A stretch of 64,000 nt of DNA. It comes from Clostridium cadaveris. GTDB lineage: Bacteria > Bacillota > Clostridia > Clostridiales > Clostridiaceae. The stretch is from NCBI RefSeq assembly GCF_020911725.1, contig NZ_CP076620.1, positions 2,679,001 to 2,743,000 of the forward strand, read 5' to 3'. This document shows positions 26,741-35,225 of the stretch, piece after piece; within the stretch, counting starts at the first letter, position 1; the number at the start of each line of letters is the position of its first letter. The translations under genes were made by a program, and so were the position numbers. A model generated the notes under the pieces. That model was not told the DNA's origin. It worked only from the letters and a program-made list of their open reading frames with translations, and made no database searches.

Positions 26741-27751
26741 TTATTCGTTAAAAGTTCTTCTAACTTTTGCAAGCATTTTTCTTATTGGAAGTTCATAAGG
26801 ACATTTCTTTTCACAAGCACCACATTCTATGCAATCTTTTGCTCTATTTTTTTGAGAAAAATATCTATCTTCTGCCCAAGCTCCAAGTCCATACCTTTCC
26901 TTATATCCACTAAATATAAACATGGTTGGTATATCTATTCCTCTAGGACATGGTGCACAATATCCGCATCTTCTGCAAAATTCATTTCCAAGCTCTTTTT
27001 TTATTTCATCTATATTCTTTAAATCTTCTTCTGAAAGGTTTTGATTTTCCTCATATACTTTTGAGTTCTCCTCTACTTCCTTACAATTACCCATTCCAGG
27101 TATGGCTACTGTAACTGCTGGATTATTTCTTATGAACTTTAATGCTAAAGTACCATCTTCTATGGCTCCCCCAGCCAATGGCTTCATTGCAATTACACCT
27201 ATATTTAATTCATTAGCTCTTTTAAATAATTCGTCAGCTTGATTTTCTACTATATTATATGGGTACATTATAGTTTCAAACTTATCAAGCTCTATAGCAT
27301 ACTCCAGAAGTTCTAAGCTGTGAGATGTAAGACCTATATGACCAATCTTTCCAGATTCTTTAGCATCTATTAATGCTCTATATGCGCCTTCTTCACTTAA
27401 AACTTTTTCAAGATCCTCTCTAGTTTTTATGTTGTGAAGTTGATATAAATCTATATAGTTTGTCCTCAAATTTTTTAAACTTATCTCTATGTCTTTTGCC
27501 ATAGATACCTTATCTCTTGCCATACTTTTTGTAGCTATTATCCAACTGCTACGTCTTTTTTCTAATGCTTCTCCTATAAATTCCTCTGATACTGTATATC
27601 CTCTTGCAGTGTCTATAAAATTTATTCCTAAATCTTGTGCTTTTACTATAGCCCCTTTAGCTTCCTCTACACTTCCTCTTTGAATAGGTATTCCTCCAAA
27701 TCCAATAGCAGAGATTTTCAGCCCACTTTTCCCCAAAACCCTATATTCCAT
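26741..27751 (-). CDS. Aldo/keto reductase with C-terminal [4Fe-4S] domain
   Basis: The 336-residue protein has the aldo/keto reductase barrel (LGKSGLKISAIGFGG, FIDTARGYTVSEEFIGEAL, the Lys in IIATKSM, LYQLHN) and a short ferredoxin-like C-terminal part with CRRCGYCAPCPRGIDIP near residue 262 and CIECGACEKKCPYELPIR near residue 300. This fused form is common in anaerobes and its substrate is unknown. It starts behind AAGGGG at 27751, and a 15-bp palindrome overlies the promoter region. Confidence 0.92.
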   Translation of the reverse strand: MEYRVLGKSGLKISAIGFGGIPIQRGSVEEAKGAIVKAQDLGINFIDTARGYTVSEEFIGEALEKRRSSWIIATKSMARDKVSMAKDIEISLKNLRTNYIDLYQLHNIKTREDLEKVLSEEGAYRALIDAKESGKIGHIGLTSHSLELLEYAIELDKFETIMYPYNIVENQADELFKRANELNIGVIAMKPLAGGAIEDGTLALKFIRNNPAVTVAIPGMGNCKEVEENSKVYEENQNLSEEDLKNIDEIKKELGNEFCRRCGYCAPCPRGIDIPTMFIFSGYKERYGLGAWAEDRYFSQKNRAKDCIECGACEKKCPYELPIRKMLAKVRRTFNE

Positions 27752-27766
27752 AATAGCACCCCTTTT

Positions 27767-27803
27767 TATTATTAATATATATTATTTATATATATTAATA
27801 ATA
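27767..27803. promoter_or_regulatory. 15-bp perfect inverted repeat upstream of the aldo/keto reductase
   Basis: TATTATTAATATATA (27767-27781) and its exact complement (27789-27803) flank a 7-base spacer, 16-52 bases upstream of the start codon. The position suggests an operator over the promoter, though AT-rich palindromes can arise by chance. Confidence 0.45.
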
Positions 27804-27816
27804 CATCAAACCAATA

Positions 27817-27976
27817 ATGAAAGTTAAGTCTAAAATATCCTTATGGGTTTTTGAAGATAATATTTCTGCTAGAGCTTTTTATGAGAAGCTTAAGAACATC
27901 AAAACACCTCTCTAAACTTGGCTATAAGGTAATTAATGTACGTGGCGGATTTAAAGCATATAACGGAAAAATATAA
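27817..27976 (+). pseudogene. Fused relics of a GNAT acetyltransferase and a rhodanese
   Basis: From ATG 27817 the frame reads ISLWVFEDNISARAFYEKL, the standard C-terminal part of a GNAT acetyltransferase, then loses sense. In another frame SKHLSKLGYKVINVRGGF and KAYNGKI run to a stop at 27974-27976, the end of a rhodanese domain. The two fragments abut at about 27890, so deletions have left parts of two different genes side by side. Confidence 0.7.
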
Positions 27977-27994
27977 AAAGATAAAGGAATTATA

Positions 27995-28043
27995 TTAAGA
28001 GGGTGTTCCAAGATAAATAAATTATTTTGAAGCACCCTCTTAA
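27995..28043. terminator. Bidirectional terminator downstream of brnQ
   Basis: TTAAGAGGGTG pairs with CACCCTCTTAA, with further partial pairing inward (TTCCAA with TTTTGAA). It ends the brnQ transcript on the minus strand. Confidence 0.75.
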
Positions 28044-28083
28044 TTTATATTTTCATTTTTAAATTCTTAATTAATTTAGTTTC

Positions 28084-29388
28084 CTAGGCTTCTTTGCTTA
28101 AAATATTTTTCACATGAACTTCTGACTTCTTAATGAATGAGCCTACTATTCCCATTACTACTGATGGAATTAGCCATCCAAAACCAATATTATTTAATGG
28201 TAGCATATTTATACCTAAGTTTATTCCTGTTATGTTTTGAATAAGAGTTGCTAATGATACTGCAAAAGCTCCTAAAGAAGCAGCTTTATGAATATTAAGA
28301 TTTTTAATTTTACCATTAAAGGCACCAAGAACTATGAGTACTATAAGAACTGGGTATATTAGGTCAAGGATAGGTGCTGCAAAATTTATTATTGCTGATA
28401 TACCAAGATTAGATACAAAACAGCTAATGACCGCTCCCACTATTATATTTGTTTTATATTTAAATTTTCCATTAGAAATTTCCTCAAAGAAAGTTGATGC
28501 ACTAGACAAAAGTCCTATAGCTGTTGTAATACATGCAAAGGCTACTATTACTCCAAGAAGTATTATTCCACTTTTCCCCAAAAGTCCACTAGTTATTGCA
28601 ATAAGTAATTCAGCTTGACTCATATTTGATGAAAATACTGATGAAACCGTAGATCCAAGATATGCTAACCCTCCATATACGCTAAAAAGAGCTATAGATG
28701 AAATAATTCCAGCTTGAGAAATCATTTTAAATTGTTGTTTTGGTTCAGTATATCCTTTAGATTTCATACTAAATGTAAGAGCTAATGCCATTATTATAGC
28801 TCCCATCATATCCATTGTCTGATATCCAGCTTTTATTCCATCAGATACAACAGTACCTACTACTGTTGTTCTCTCAGCAAACCCTAAAGGTGATAGTGTA
28901 CCTTTTATAATGAGAAGTATTAGTGCTATAAACATTATAGGTGCTAAAACAGCTCCAACTATGTCTACTGCTTTTGTCTGCTTTATACTTAAAGTCACAA
29001 CTATAGCAAAAAATATTATTGAAAATACCCAACTGTTAATGTTTGTAAAATTAGGAAGAATTGCAAATTCAAAAGTTGTTGCTGCTGTTCTTGGTATAGC
29101 GATAAGAGGACCAAGGCAAATGACATCTACTGCCAAAAGAAGTATAGAGAAAAACTTTCCTAATGGCTCTGTTACACCCTGAGCTCCCTTCCCAACTTTT
29201 CCAACAACAATAATTCCAAGCATGCTTAAACCGATATCTGTAATTATAAAACATAAAAATCCTAGAAACCAATTTGATGCACTACTCCACCCCAAATATG
29301 GAGGAAATATTAAATTTCCTGCTCCAAAGAACATTGCAAATAATGCAAATCCTGATATAAAAACATCCTTTGCATAAGTTTTTTTCAT
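28084..29388 (-). CDS. brnQ: Branched-chain amino acid carrier, BrnQ type
   Basis: The 434-residue protein has about twelve membrane segments and the LIV-carrier signature near the start (FISGFALFAMFFGAGNLIFP then PYLGWSS). BrnQ carriers import Leu, Ile and Val with Na+ or H+. It is transcribed alone from 29388 behind a strong GGGGG site and ends at a terminator. No T-box or other leader RNA is visible upstream. Confidence 0.95.
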   Translation of the reverse strand: MKKTYAKDVFISGFALFAMFFGAGNLIFPPYLGWSSASNWFLGFLCFIITDIGLSMLGIIVVGKVGKGAQGVTEPLGKFFSILLLAVDVICLGPLIAIPRTAATTFEFAILPNFTNINSWVFSIIFFAIVVTLSIKQTKAVDIVGAVLAPIMFIALILLIIKGTLSPLGFAERTTVVGTVVSDGIKAGYQTMDMMGAIIMALALTFSMKSKGYTEPKQQFKMISQAGIISSIALFSVYGGLAYLGSTVSSVFSSNMSQAELLIAITSGLLGKSGIILLGVIVAFACITTAIGLLSSASTFFEEISNGKFKYKTNIIVGAVISCFVSNLGISAIINFAAPILDLIYPVLIVLIVLGAFNGKIKNLNIHKAASLGAFAVSLATLIQNITGINLGINMLPLNNIGFGWLIPSVVMGIVGSFIKKSEVHVKNILSKEA

Positions 29389-29517
29389 GATATCCCCCTC
29401 TAATCGTTTTCTTTTTTCATATAATTTAATTATAATCTTTTCCTTTTATTTATTGTATGGGCACCTTTTGCTCAAACCTTATATTTACAATTATAAATTT
29501 AATTTATTCACAAAAAT

Positions 29518-29539
29518 AAAACTCCTTAACAGGAGTTTT
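29518..29539 (-). terminator. Rho-independent terminator of the DUF1846 gene
   Basis: AAACTCCT pairs with AGGAGTTT around a TAAC tetraloop 42 bases after the gene, with U-rich sequence following on the minus strand. Confidence 0.75.
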
Positions 29540-29580
29540 ATCATAAATTTTATATTTTCAATTTTAAATTCTTAATTAAT

Positions 29581-31089
29581 TTAGTTTCCGTAGAATAAGC
29601 TTTCGCTTTGGTATTCAGCGTCACAAGTTATATCTATTCCTAATTTTCTAAATGTCTGCTCATCATTTGATGAAAGTATAGTAGTTGAGTGTGCTTGACA
29701 TCCTTTTAATGCTGGAAGTTTAGACATAGCTACTTCCGCCATAGGATTTGTTGCAGCACATATGCTTAGAGCAATAAGGATTTCTTCACCGCTTAAAGCT
29801 ATTCTCTTATCTCCAAAAGTCTTCTCTTTTAATTTTTGAATTGGCTCTAATACAACTGGAGATAGAAGATATATTCCATCTGCTATTCCTGCTAAATATT
29901 TTATAGCATTTATTATAACTGCAGCTGAAGCATCCATAAGTTCAGAGCTTTTACCTGTAAGAATAGTTCCATCTTCAAGTTCCAATGCTGTTACTGTGCA
30001 GAGCTCTCTCTTTGAGGAATCTTCATTAAGTTCTTTAGCATAATTTCTAGCTGGTTCTACAACTTTTCTATTATTTTCTTTAAGATTTAGTTCCTCCATT
30101 ATAAGCTTAGATCTTTGGAAAGTCTCTTTATCTACATATCCTTTTTTATACTCACAGCTTGTTTTAAAGTAACGTCTTATTATTTCCTGTCTTGATGCTT
30201 CCTTTACTACTTCATCATCAACTATTCCAAACCCAACTCTATTTACGCCCATATCTGTTGGTGACTGATATACTGATTCTTCTCCTGTTATTTTTTCTAT
30301 TATTCTCTTAAGTACAGGGAAAGTTTCAACGTCTCGATTATAGTTTACAGCAGTTTTCCCATAAGCCTCCATATGGAATGGGTCAATCATGTTTACATCC
30401 TTTAAATCAACTGTAGCAGCTTCATAAGCTATATTTAATGGATGCTTTAAAGGTACATTCCATACTGGGAAAGTTTCAAACTTTGAATATCCTGCAACAT
30501 TTCCTCTCTTATGCTCATGATATAGCTGACTTAAACATGTAGCAAGCTTTCCGCTTCCTGGTCCTGGAGCTGTAACAACAACTATAGGTTTAGTTGTCTC
30601 TATGTATGGGTTCTTTCCATATCCTTCATCACTTACTATAGTGTCTACATCAGTTGGGTATCCTTTTGTAGCTTCATGTTTATAGACCTTTATTCCTCTT
30701 CTCTCAAGTTTGTTTATAAATACTTTAGTTGACGGCTGTCCTTCATATCTTGTTATAACAACACTGTTGACATCAAGTTCGTAAGCTCTTAAATCATCTA
30801 TAAGCCTTAGTACGTCCATGTCATATGTTATTCCAAAATCGCCTCTTATTTTATTTCTTTCAATATCTCCAGCATATACGCATATTATTATTTCTGCATT
30901 TTCTTTAAGCTTTTGTAAAAGCTTTATTTTTGCATTTTCGTCGAAGCCTGGAAGTACTCTTTTGGCATGCATATCAAACATAAGCTTTCCGCCAAATTCT
31001 AAATATAGCTTATCATAGTTATTTACTCTTTCTAAAATATATTTTGATTGTTCTTCAAGATACTTTTTATGATCAAATCCTATCTTCAT
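29581..31089 (-). CDS. DUF1846 domain protein
   Basis: The 502-residue protein follows the DUF1846 pattern throughout: [20 protein letters not shown] at the start, [20 protein letters not shown], a P-loop-like [20 protein letters not shown] at about residues 170-190, and [15 protein letters not shown]. Structures of this family show a two-domain fold with a nucleotide-binding look, but the cellular role is not known. It is intact, has a GAGGAG site before 31089, and is probably transcribed by itself. Confidence 0.93.
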   Translation of the reverse strand: MKIGFDHKKYLEEQSKYILERVNNYDKLYLEFGGKLMFDMHAKRVLPGFDENAKIKLLQKLKENAEIIICVYAGDIERNKIRGDFGITYDMDVLRLIDDLRAYELDVNSVVITRYEGQPSTKVFINKLERRGIKVYKHEATKGYPTDVDTIVSDEGYGKNPYIETTKPIVVVTAPGPGSGKLATCLSQLYHEHKRGNVAGYSKFETFPVWNVPLKHPLNIAYEAATVDLKDVNMIDPFHMEAYGKTAVNYNRDVETFPVLKRIIEKITGEESVYQSPTDMGVNRVGFGIVDDEVVKEASRQEIIRRYFKTSCEYKKGYVDKETFQRSKLIMEELNLKENNRKVVEPARNYAKELNEDSSKRELCTVTALELEDGTILTGKSSELMDASAAVIINAIKYLAGIADGIYLLSPVVLEPIQKLKEKTFGDKRIALSGEEILIALSICAATNPMAEVAMSKLPALKGCQAHSTTILSSNDEQTFRKLGIDITCDAEYQSESLFYGN

Positions 31090-31175
31090 TTATACTCCTC
31101 GCTTATCCTATTTTAAATTTACATTTTTCTATTATTGCACAATTTTTTTAAGATGTAAATTGTAAATACTTGTAG

Positions 31176-32018
31176 TTATAATATATTTTTACCACATATA
31201 AATCTCTTTTCTATAAATTTTGCTACTGCATCTTGATTATTGCTTTCAATTATAGCTGTCGCTATATTTTTAAGCTCAGTAACGGCATTTTCTACGGCAT
31301 ATCCTTCATTAGCAGTTTCAAACATTGGTATATCATTTATATTATCTCCAAAGCATATTATCTTATCATCTTTCATTAAATTAGATAGATTTTTTATAGC
31401 TTTAGCTTTTGATGCATCACTGCTGTATATTTCTAAAAAATACGCTCCTTTTTCATATATATCTTCATAATAATTACAAGTTATACTCTTCAAATCTTTT
31501 AAAGACTTGTACATATTTTTAATATTATCTAATGTGTCAAAAATTAATACATTTACAACAGCACTGCCCTCTATAGCTTTTTCATATTCATCAACTTTTA
31601 CAAATTCCTTTAACTTCTTAGTGCATCTTTCCTTATAAAAATTATATTCGGAATCATATTGAAAATCTTGATGATAAACATAAAGTTTATTATTTTTTAT
31701 ACCATATACAAAAGCACTTCTCTTATGATCTTTTAATAGCTTTAATATCTTCAATACATCATCTTTTTTCATATCTTTTACATCTAGATATTTATTTTCA
31801 TGTATGTCATAAGTTACAACACCATTCATAAGTATAACTGGAAGTTTAATATCAATTCCTTTTAATAAATCGACAACTGTAGCAGGGGTTCTAGCTGTAG
31901 CAATAGTAAATTCTAATCCTTCATTTATAAATTTATTTAACAACTCCTGAGAGTTCTGAGACACTTTTTTGTCGCTATTTAACAAAGTTCCATCTAAATC
32001 TGTAACATATAGTTCCAT
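31176..32018 (-). CDS. HAD-superfamily phosphatase, Cof type
   Basis: The 280-residue protein has HAD motif I (TDLDGTLLNSDKKV, with the nucleophile Asp near residue 8), motif II (TIATAR), a C2 cap in the middle, motif III Lys (SDASKAKAIKNL) and motif IV (CFGDNINDIPMFE). Members dephosphorylate sugar phosphates, flavin or pyridoxal phosphates; the substrate is unknown. A GAGGAG site precedes 32018. Confidence 0.9.
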   Translation of the reverse strand: MELYVTDLDGTLLNSDKKVSQNSQELLNKFINEGLEFTIATARTPATVVDLLKGIDIKLPVILMNGVVTYDIHENKYLDVKDMKKDDVLKILKLLKDHKRSAFVYGIKNNKLYVYHQDFQYDSEYNFYKERCTKKLKEFVKVDEYEKAIEGSAVVNVLIFDTLDNIKNMYKSLKDLKSITCNYYEDIYEKGAYFLEIYSSDASKAKAIKNLSNLMKDDKIICFGDNINDIPMFETANEGYAVENAVTELKNIATAIIESNNQDAVAKFIEKRFICGKNIL

Positions 32019-32143
32019 AATATCTCCTCATTATAAAACAAATTATTTTTATAATCACTGTTTTTTTGACCTATTAAATTATATCATATAAAAAAATATA
32101 CGCCTAATCTGGTTATACGTTTTCCTAATAAAGATTTAAAATT

Positions 32144-32177
32144 TTTTGTTAAATGAACCAAAATTCATTTAACAAAA
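32144..32177. promoter_or_regulatory. 14-bp perfect inverted repeat upstream of the MATE gene
   Basis: TTTTGTTAAATGAA (32144-32157) and its exact complement (32164-32177) flank six bases. It lies just upstream of a possible promoter (TTGTAG near 32187, TAATAT near 32209), between two divergent genes. The spacing suits a dimeric MarR- or TetR-type regulator, although none is encoded nearby. Confidence 0.5.
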
Positions 32178-32245
32178 TAAGTATTTGTAGTATCATTATA
32201 TTATTGTAATATTTTTATTCATAATATTTTTAGGAGGAATAATTT

Positions 32246-33628
32246 ATGTCGAAAAATTCTATAGATTTAGGCAAGGGTAGTGTCGGAAAGCTTCTTCTAA
32301 AACTTTCCGTTCCAGCTATAATCGCTCAACTGGTTAATGTTTTATACAATATAGTAGATAGAATATTTATAGGTAGGCTTCCTAGCGGAGAACTTGCTAT
32401 GGCTGGTGTTGGTGTTGCCTTTCCTATTATAATAATAGTTTCTGCTTTCAGTTCGCTTATAGGTATGGGAGGTGCACCCCGCTGTGCAATAAAAATGGGA
32501 GAACACGACAACGATGGAGCCGAAAATATCTTAAGCAACTGTTTCTCCACATTAATAATACTGGGTCTAATTCTCACTATAGTATTTATGATATTTAAAG
32601 AGCCTATTTTATGGGCTTTTGGAGCTAGTGAGGCAACTATAGGAATTGCACTAGAATATTTAAGCATTTATCTTATTGGAACTGTGTTCGTTCAAATAGC
32701 TTTAGGAATGAATCCATTTATAAACACTCAAGGATTTGCAAAGACTGGTATGATAACAGTACTTATAGGTGCAGTTATAAATATAGTTTTAGACCCTATA
32801 CTAATCTTCGGTCTAGACATGGGGGTTAAAGGAGCTGCTTTAGCTACTATAATTGCACAAACCGTTTCTGCTATATGGGTATTGAAATTTTTATTTGGAA
32901 AAAAGAGCATATTAAAAATAAGAAAAAAATACTTAGCCATTAACCCCAAAGTTATATTGCCTGTTATGGCTTTAGGTGTATCTCCATTTATAATGCAGTC
33001 TACTGAAAGTTTAGTTCTTATTTCTTTAAATACCAAACTTCAGGCTTATGGTGGTGACTTAGCTGTTGGGGCTATGACAATAATGAGCAGCATAATGCAA
33101 ATGATTACCCTTCCACTTCAAGGATTGACTCAAGGTGCTCAACCTATAATAAGCTATAATTTCGGTGCTAAAAATATGGATAGAGTTAAAAAGACTTTTA
33201 GACTTCTTTTGATAAGCTCATTAACACTTACTCTTGTATGCTGTGGACTTCTTATGATGTTCCCTGAATTCTTTGTAAGTATTTTCAATAAAGACCAAAA
33301 ACTTATGGAAATCACTGTATGGAGCATACGAATTTACTTTATAGGAATGAGCATATTTGGTGCCCAAATAGCTTGCCAACAAACATTCTTAGCTTTAGGA
33401 CAAGCAAAGATTTCTTTAATGCTTGCATTGCTTAGAAAAATAATACTTTTAATACCTCTTATATTCATACTTCCAAGCTTCTTTGAAAATAAGTTATTAG
33501 GAGTATTAACTGCTGAACCAGTAGCAGATATAATTGCTGTATTATCTACTGTAACTTGCTTCGCAATATTTTATAAAAAGAAACTTGCTCATCCTGATGA
33601 AGGAAAAAAGAATGTTAAAGTTTCTTAA
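32246..33628 (+). CDS. MATE family multidrug/toxin efflux transporter
   Basis: The 460-residue protein has twelve membrane segments and MATE features: LLLKLSVPAIIAQLVNVLYN at the start, VDRIFIGRL, ALGMNPFINTQGFAKTGM, and the second-half PLQGLTQGAQPIISYNFGAK. MATE pumps export cationic drugs or metabolites using Na+ or H+ gradients. It starts behind AGGAGG at 32246 and ends at a strong terminator. An inverted repeat upstream may be its operator. Confidence 0.93.
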   Translation: MSKNSIDLGKGSVGKLLLKLSVPAIIAQLVNVLYNIVDRIFIGRLPSGELAMAGVGVAFPIIIIVSAFSSLIGMGGAPRCAIKMGEHDNDGAENILSNCFSTLIILGLILTIVFMIFKEPILWAFGASEATIGIALEYLSIYLIGTVFVQIALGMNPFINTQGFAKTGMITVLIGAVINIVLDPILIFGLDMGVKGAALATIIAQTVSAIWVLKFLFGKKSILKIRKKYLAINPKVILPVMALGVSPFIMQSTESLVLISLNTKLQAYGGDLAVGAMTIMSSIMQMITLPLQGLTQGAQPIISYNFGAKNMDRVKKTFRLLLISSLTLTLVCCGLLMMFPEFFVSIFNKDQKLMEITVWSIRIYFIGMSIFGAQIACQQTFLALGQAKISLMLALLRKIILLIPLIFILPSFFENKLLGVLTAEPVADIIAVLSTVTCFAIFYKKKLAHPDEGKKNVKVS

Positions 33629-33702
33629 GTAATATTTTTCTTAATTCTTAATATAAAAGAACTGAACCTCACATATTGAACATTTTAATTAATCAACTCT
33701 TA

Positions 33703-33742
33703 ATGATTGAATCCTATATTATACAGGATTCAATCATTTTTA
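33703..33742 (+). terminator. Rho-independent terminator of the MATE gene
   Basis: ATGATTGAATCCT pairs perfectly with AGGATTCAATCAT over a 9-base loop, followed by T. Confidence 0.88.
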
Positions 33743-33785
33743 TGTATATATACTTTTCATATATCTCAAAGCTTTAATTTTATAT

Positions 33786-33819
33786 AAAAAAAAGAGAAAC
33801 CTGTTAGGTAGTTCCTCTT
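33786..33819 (-). terminator. Minus-strand terminator at the end of the riboswitch-led transcript
   Basis: AAGAGAAAC pairs with GTTCCTCTT with one mismatch, and nine U follow on the minus strand. It is the last stop signal for RNA started at the cobalamin riboswitch. Confidence 0.65.
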
Positions 33820-33906
33820 CCAATACAATATTCGTTTTGATGCATTATATCAAAATGCATTTATAAATTATCTATATATATTTAAACATTATTAAAATCT
33901 AAAAAA

Positions 33907-34003
33907 AACCATATTATTTTCTTAGGTGTTTACTGCGACTGCCAATCCAATAAACTGTAGACTTAAATAATGTTAGGAGTACATTATGGAAAATAATATG
34001 GTT
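33907..34003 (-). terminator. Long-range 15-bp stem with U-run, candidate structured terminator
   Basis: AACCATATTATTTTC at 33907-33921 is the exact complement of bases 33989-34003. On the minus strand the second arm is followed by eight U. The 67-base loop contains a further stem (GTTTATTG with CAGTAAAC, counting one G-U pair). It lies within the RNA expected from the orphan riboswitch. Confidence 0.5.
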
Positions 34004-34084
34004 ATTAGCAAATTCATTGGTGGTGATAATACAATGGTAACTACATACAAGAAACGAATTCGCGCGACTTTGTATAAAATATAG
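33986..34084 (+). CDS. Possible small ORF, 32 aa
   Basis: An AGGAG six bases before ATG 33986 and 33 codons give MENNMVISKFIGGDNTMVTT then YKKRIRATLYKI, a basic peptide with no membrane helix. The good ribosome site supports translation; no family is recognised. Its start overlaps one arm of a 15-bp inverted repeat, and it is antisense to the RNA expected from the cobalamin riboswitch. Confidence 0.35.
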   Translation: MENNMVISKFIGGDNTMVTTYKKRIRATLYKI

Positions 34085-34090
34085 CAATAT

Positions 34091-34119
34091 TAAAGGGAGC
34101 CTAAACTCTTCGGCTCCCA
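34091..34119 (-). terminator. Hairpin after the cobalamin riboswitch, candidate expression platform
   Basis: GGGAGCC and GGCTCCC form a 7-bp GC-rich stem about 65 bases after the aptamer end, followed on the minus strand by TTTAATATT, a weak U-run. Confidence 0.55.
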
Positions 34120-34184
34120 CAAAATCTCACACATATTATTTCTAATAATATAAAGACCATTTCCCACCGAAATTTCTTTTAAAA

Positions 34185-34370
34185 GCATAGGGCAGGTCTC
34201 CTGACTCAAAATCATCCTACTAACTTAAGTCTTCCCGAGATATATCTCAGTGACTAAAATATAAGTTTTCGTCATTCTTACAGTAGCGGGGGCTGTTATG
34301 GATTTTAACCATATTCCCTTTTAATACATTGCTTAAAAATGTAACCTTAAGCTTGTCTTATTCACTTTTC
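34185..34370 (-). ncRNA. Cobalamin (B12) riboswitch, no downstream B12 gene
   Basis: Read on the minus strand, the segment has the conserved order of the cobalamin aptamer: a 5' helix, AAAGGGAATATGGTTAAAAT, the B12 box GCCCCCGCTACTGTAAG (34294-34278), a GGGAAGAC segment, GTAGGATG, and the closing GAGTCAGGAGACCTGCC (34208-34192). The core matches the family very closely. It has its own promoter. No open frame of useful size follows before a weak terminator hairpin at 34091-34119, and the next gene on that side (MATE) faces it, so the riboswitch controls no recognised coding gene. Confidence 0.93.
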
Positions 34371-34376
34371 ATACTT

Positions 34377-34405
34377 ATAATATCATATAAAATATGTAAT
34401 TGCAA
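34377..34405 (-). promoter_or_regulatory. Promoter of the orphan cobalamin riboswitch
   Basis: On the minus strand TTGCAA (34405-34400) and TATTAT (34382-34377) are 17 bases apart, placing the start at about 34370, right before the aptamer. Confidence 0.65.
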
Positions 34406-34488
34406 CATATTTTTTAATTTATAAATAATATTTTTAATTTTTGCTAATGATATTAAAGTACTAACATTATTTCTACGTAGGTGATAAA

Positions 34489-35166
34489 ATGCGGAAATAT
34501 CTATACAAAATAATATTGTTCTTCGTTGCTATAATGCTGATTTTTACGTCATCAATTTATGCTGAAGAAATTAAACAATCAAAATATAAAATATTAATAG
34601 ATACAAATGAATTTTCTTTATATGTTATAGAATCCAACACTTTTAAGGTGGTGAAAAGATATCCTGTTGCTCTTGGAAAAAAAGAAACTCCATCACCTAT
34701 TGGGTGTTGGAAAATTTCTAGCAAAGCTCTTAAAAATCATGTATTTGGAGGCTATTGGCTTGGGCTTAATGTGCCTTGGGATACTTTTGGTATTCACGGT
34801 ACGAATCGTCCAGATTCTATAGGAAGTCTTTCATCTAATGGATGTATCCGTATGTACAATCAAAATATAGAAGAACTGTTTTACATGATTGATTATGATA
34901 CACCTGTTATTGTATACAGCGGACCAAGTTGGATTTTTTCTTCTTACGTTCGAAATATAAATCCTAATGATAAAGGTGCCGATGTATATGAAGTACAAAA
35001 GATACTAAATGCTATGGGTTACTATAATGGCCCCTTTAATGGAATATATGATTATCCTCTCATAAAAGCAGTTCAACGTTATAAAATGGATTATGGTTTT
35101 GATTACGAAAATTATACCCTAGATATGAAATTTTTGAATTCTATCGGAATATATAAATTCGAATAA
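34489..35166 (+). CDS. L,D-transpeptidase (YkuD) with peptidoglycan-binding domain
   Basis: The 225-residue protein has an N-terminal signal or anchor (IILFFVAIMLIFTSSIYA), a YkuD catalytic domain with His103 (FGIHGTNRP) and Cys119 (SLSSNGCIRMYN), and a C-terminal PG_binding_1-like domain (DKGADVYEVQKILNAMGYY). It should make 3-3 cross-links in, or attach proteins to, peptidoglycan outside the membrane. It starts behind GTAGGTG at 34489, divergent from the cobalamin riboswitch, and is monocistronic. Confidence 0.92.
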   Translation: MRKYLYKIILFFVAIMLIFTSSIYAEEIKQSKYKILIDTNEFSLYVIESNTFKVVKRYPVALGKKETPSPIGCWKISSKALKNHVFGGYWLGLNVPWDTFGIHGTNRPDSIGSLSSNGCIRMYNQNIEELFYMIDYDTPVIVYSGPSWIFSSYVRNINPNDKGADVYEVQKILNAMGYYNGPFNGIYDYPLIKAVQRYKMDYGFDYENYTLDMKFLNSIGIYKFE

Positions 35167-35176
35167 ATACAAATAT

Positions 35177-35220
35177 AAAAGAATCCCCTATTATATACTT
35201 TATAATAGGGGAATTCTTTT
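35177..35220. terminator. Bidirectional terminator between convergent genes
   Basis: AAAAGAATCCCCTATTATA pairs with the complementary arm ending GGGGAATTCTTTT with one mismatch. It serves both the L,D-transpeptidase and the HIRAN gene. Confidence 0.88.
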
Positions 35221-35225
35221 ATATA

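Noticed and set aside
33914-34120. A 68-codon minus-strand frame downstream of the cobalamin riboswitch
   Set aside because: It starts with GTG inside the terminator-like hairpin, has no ribosome site, and its residues look like antisense translation of the small plus-strand ORF and the inverted repeat.
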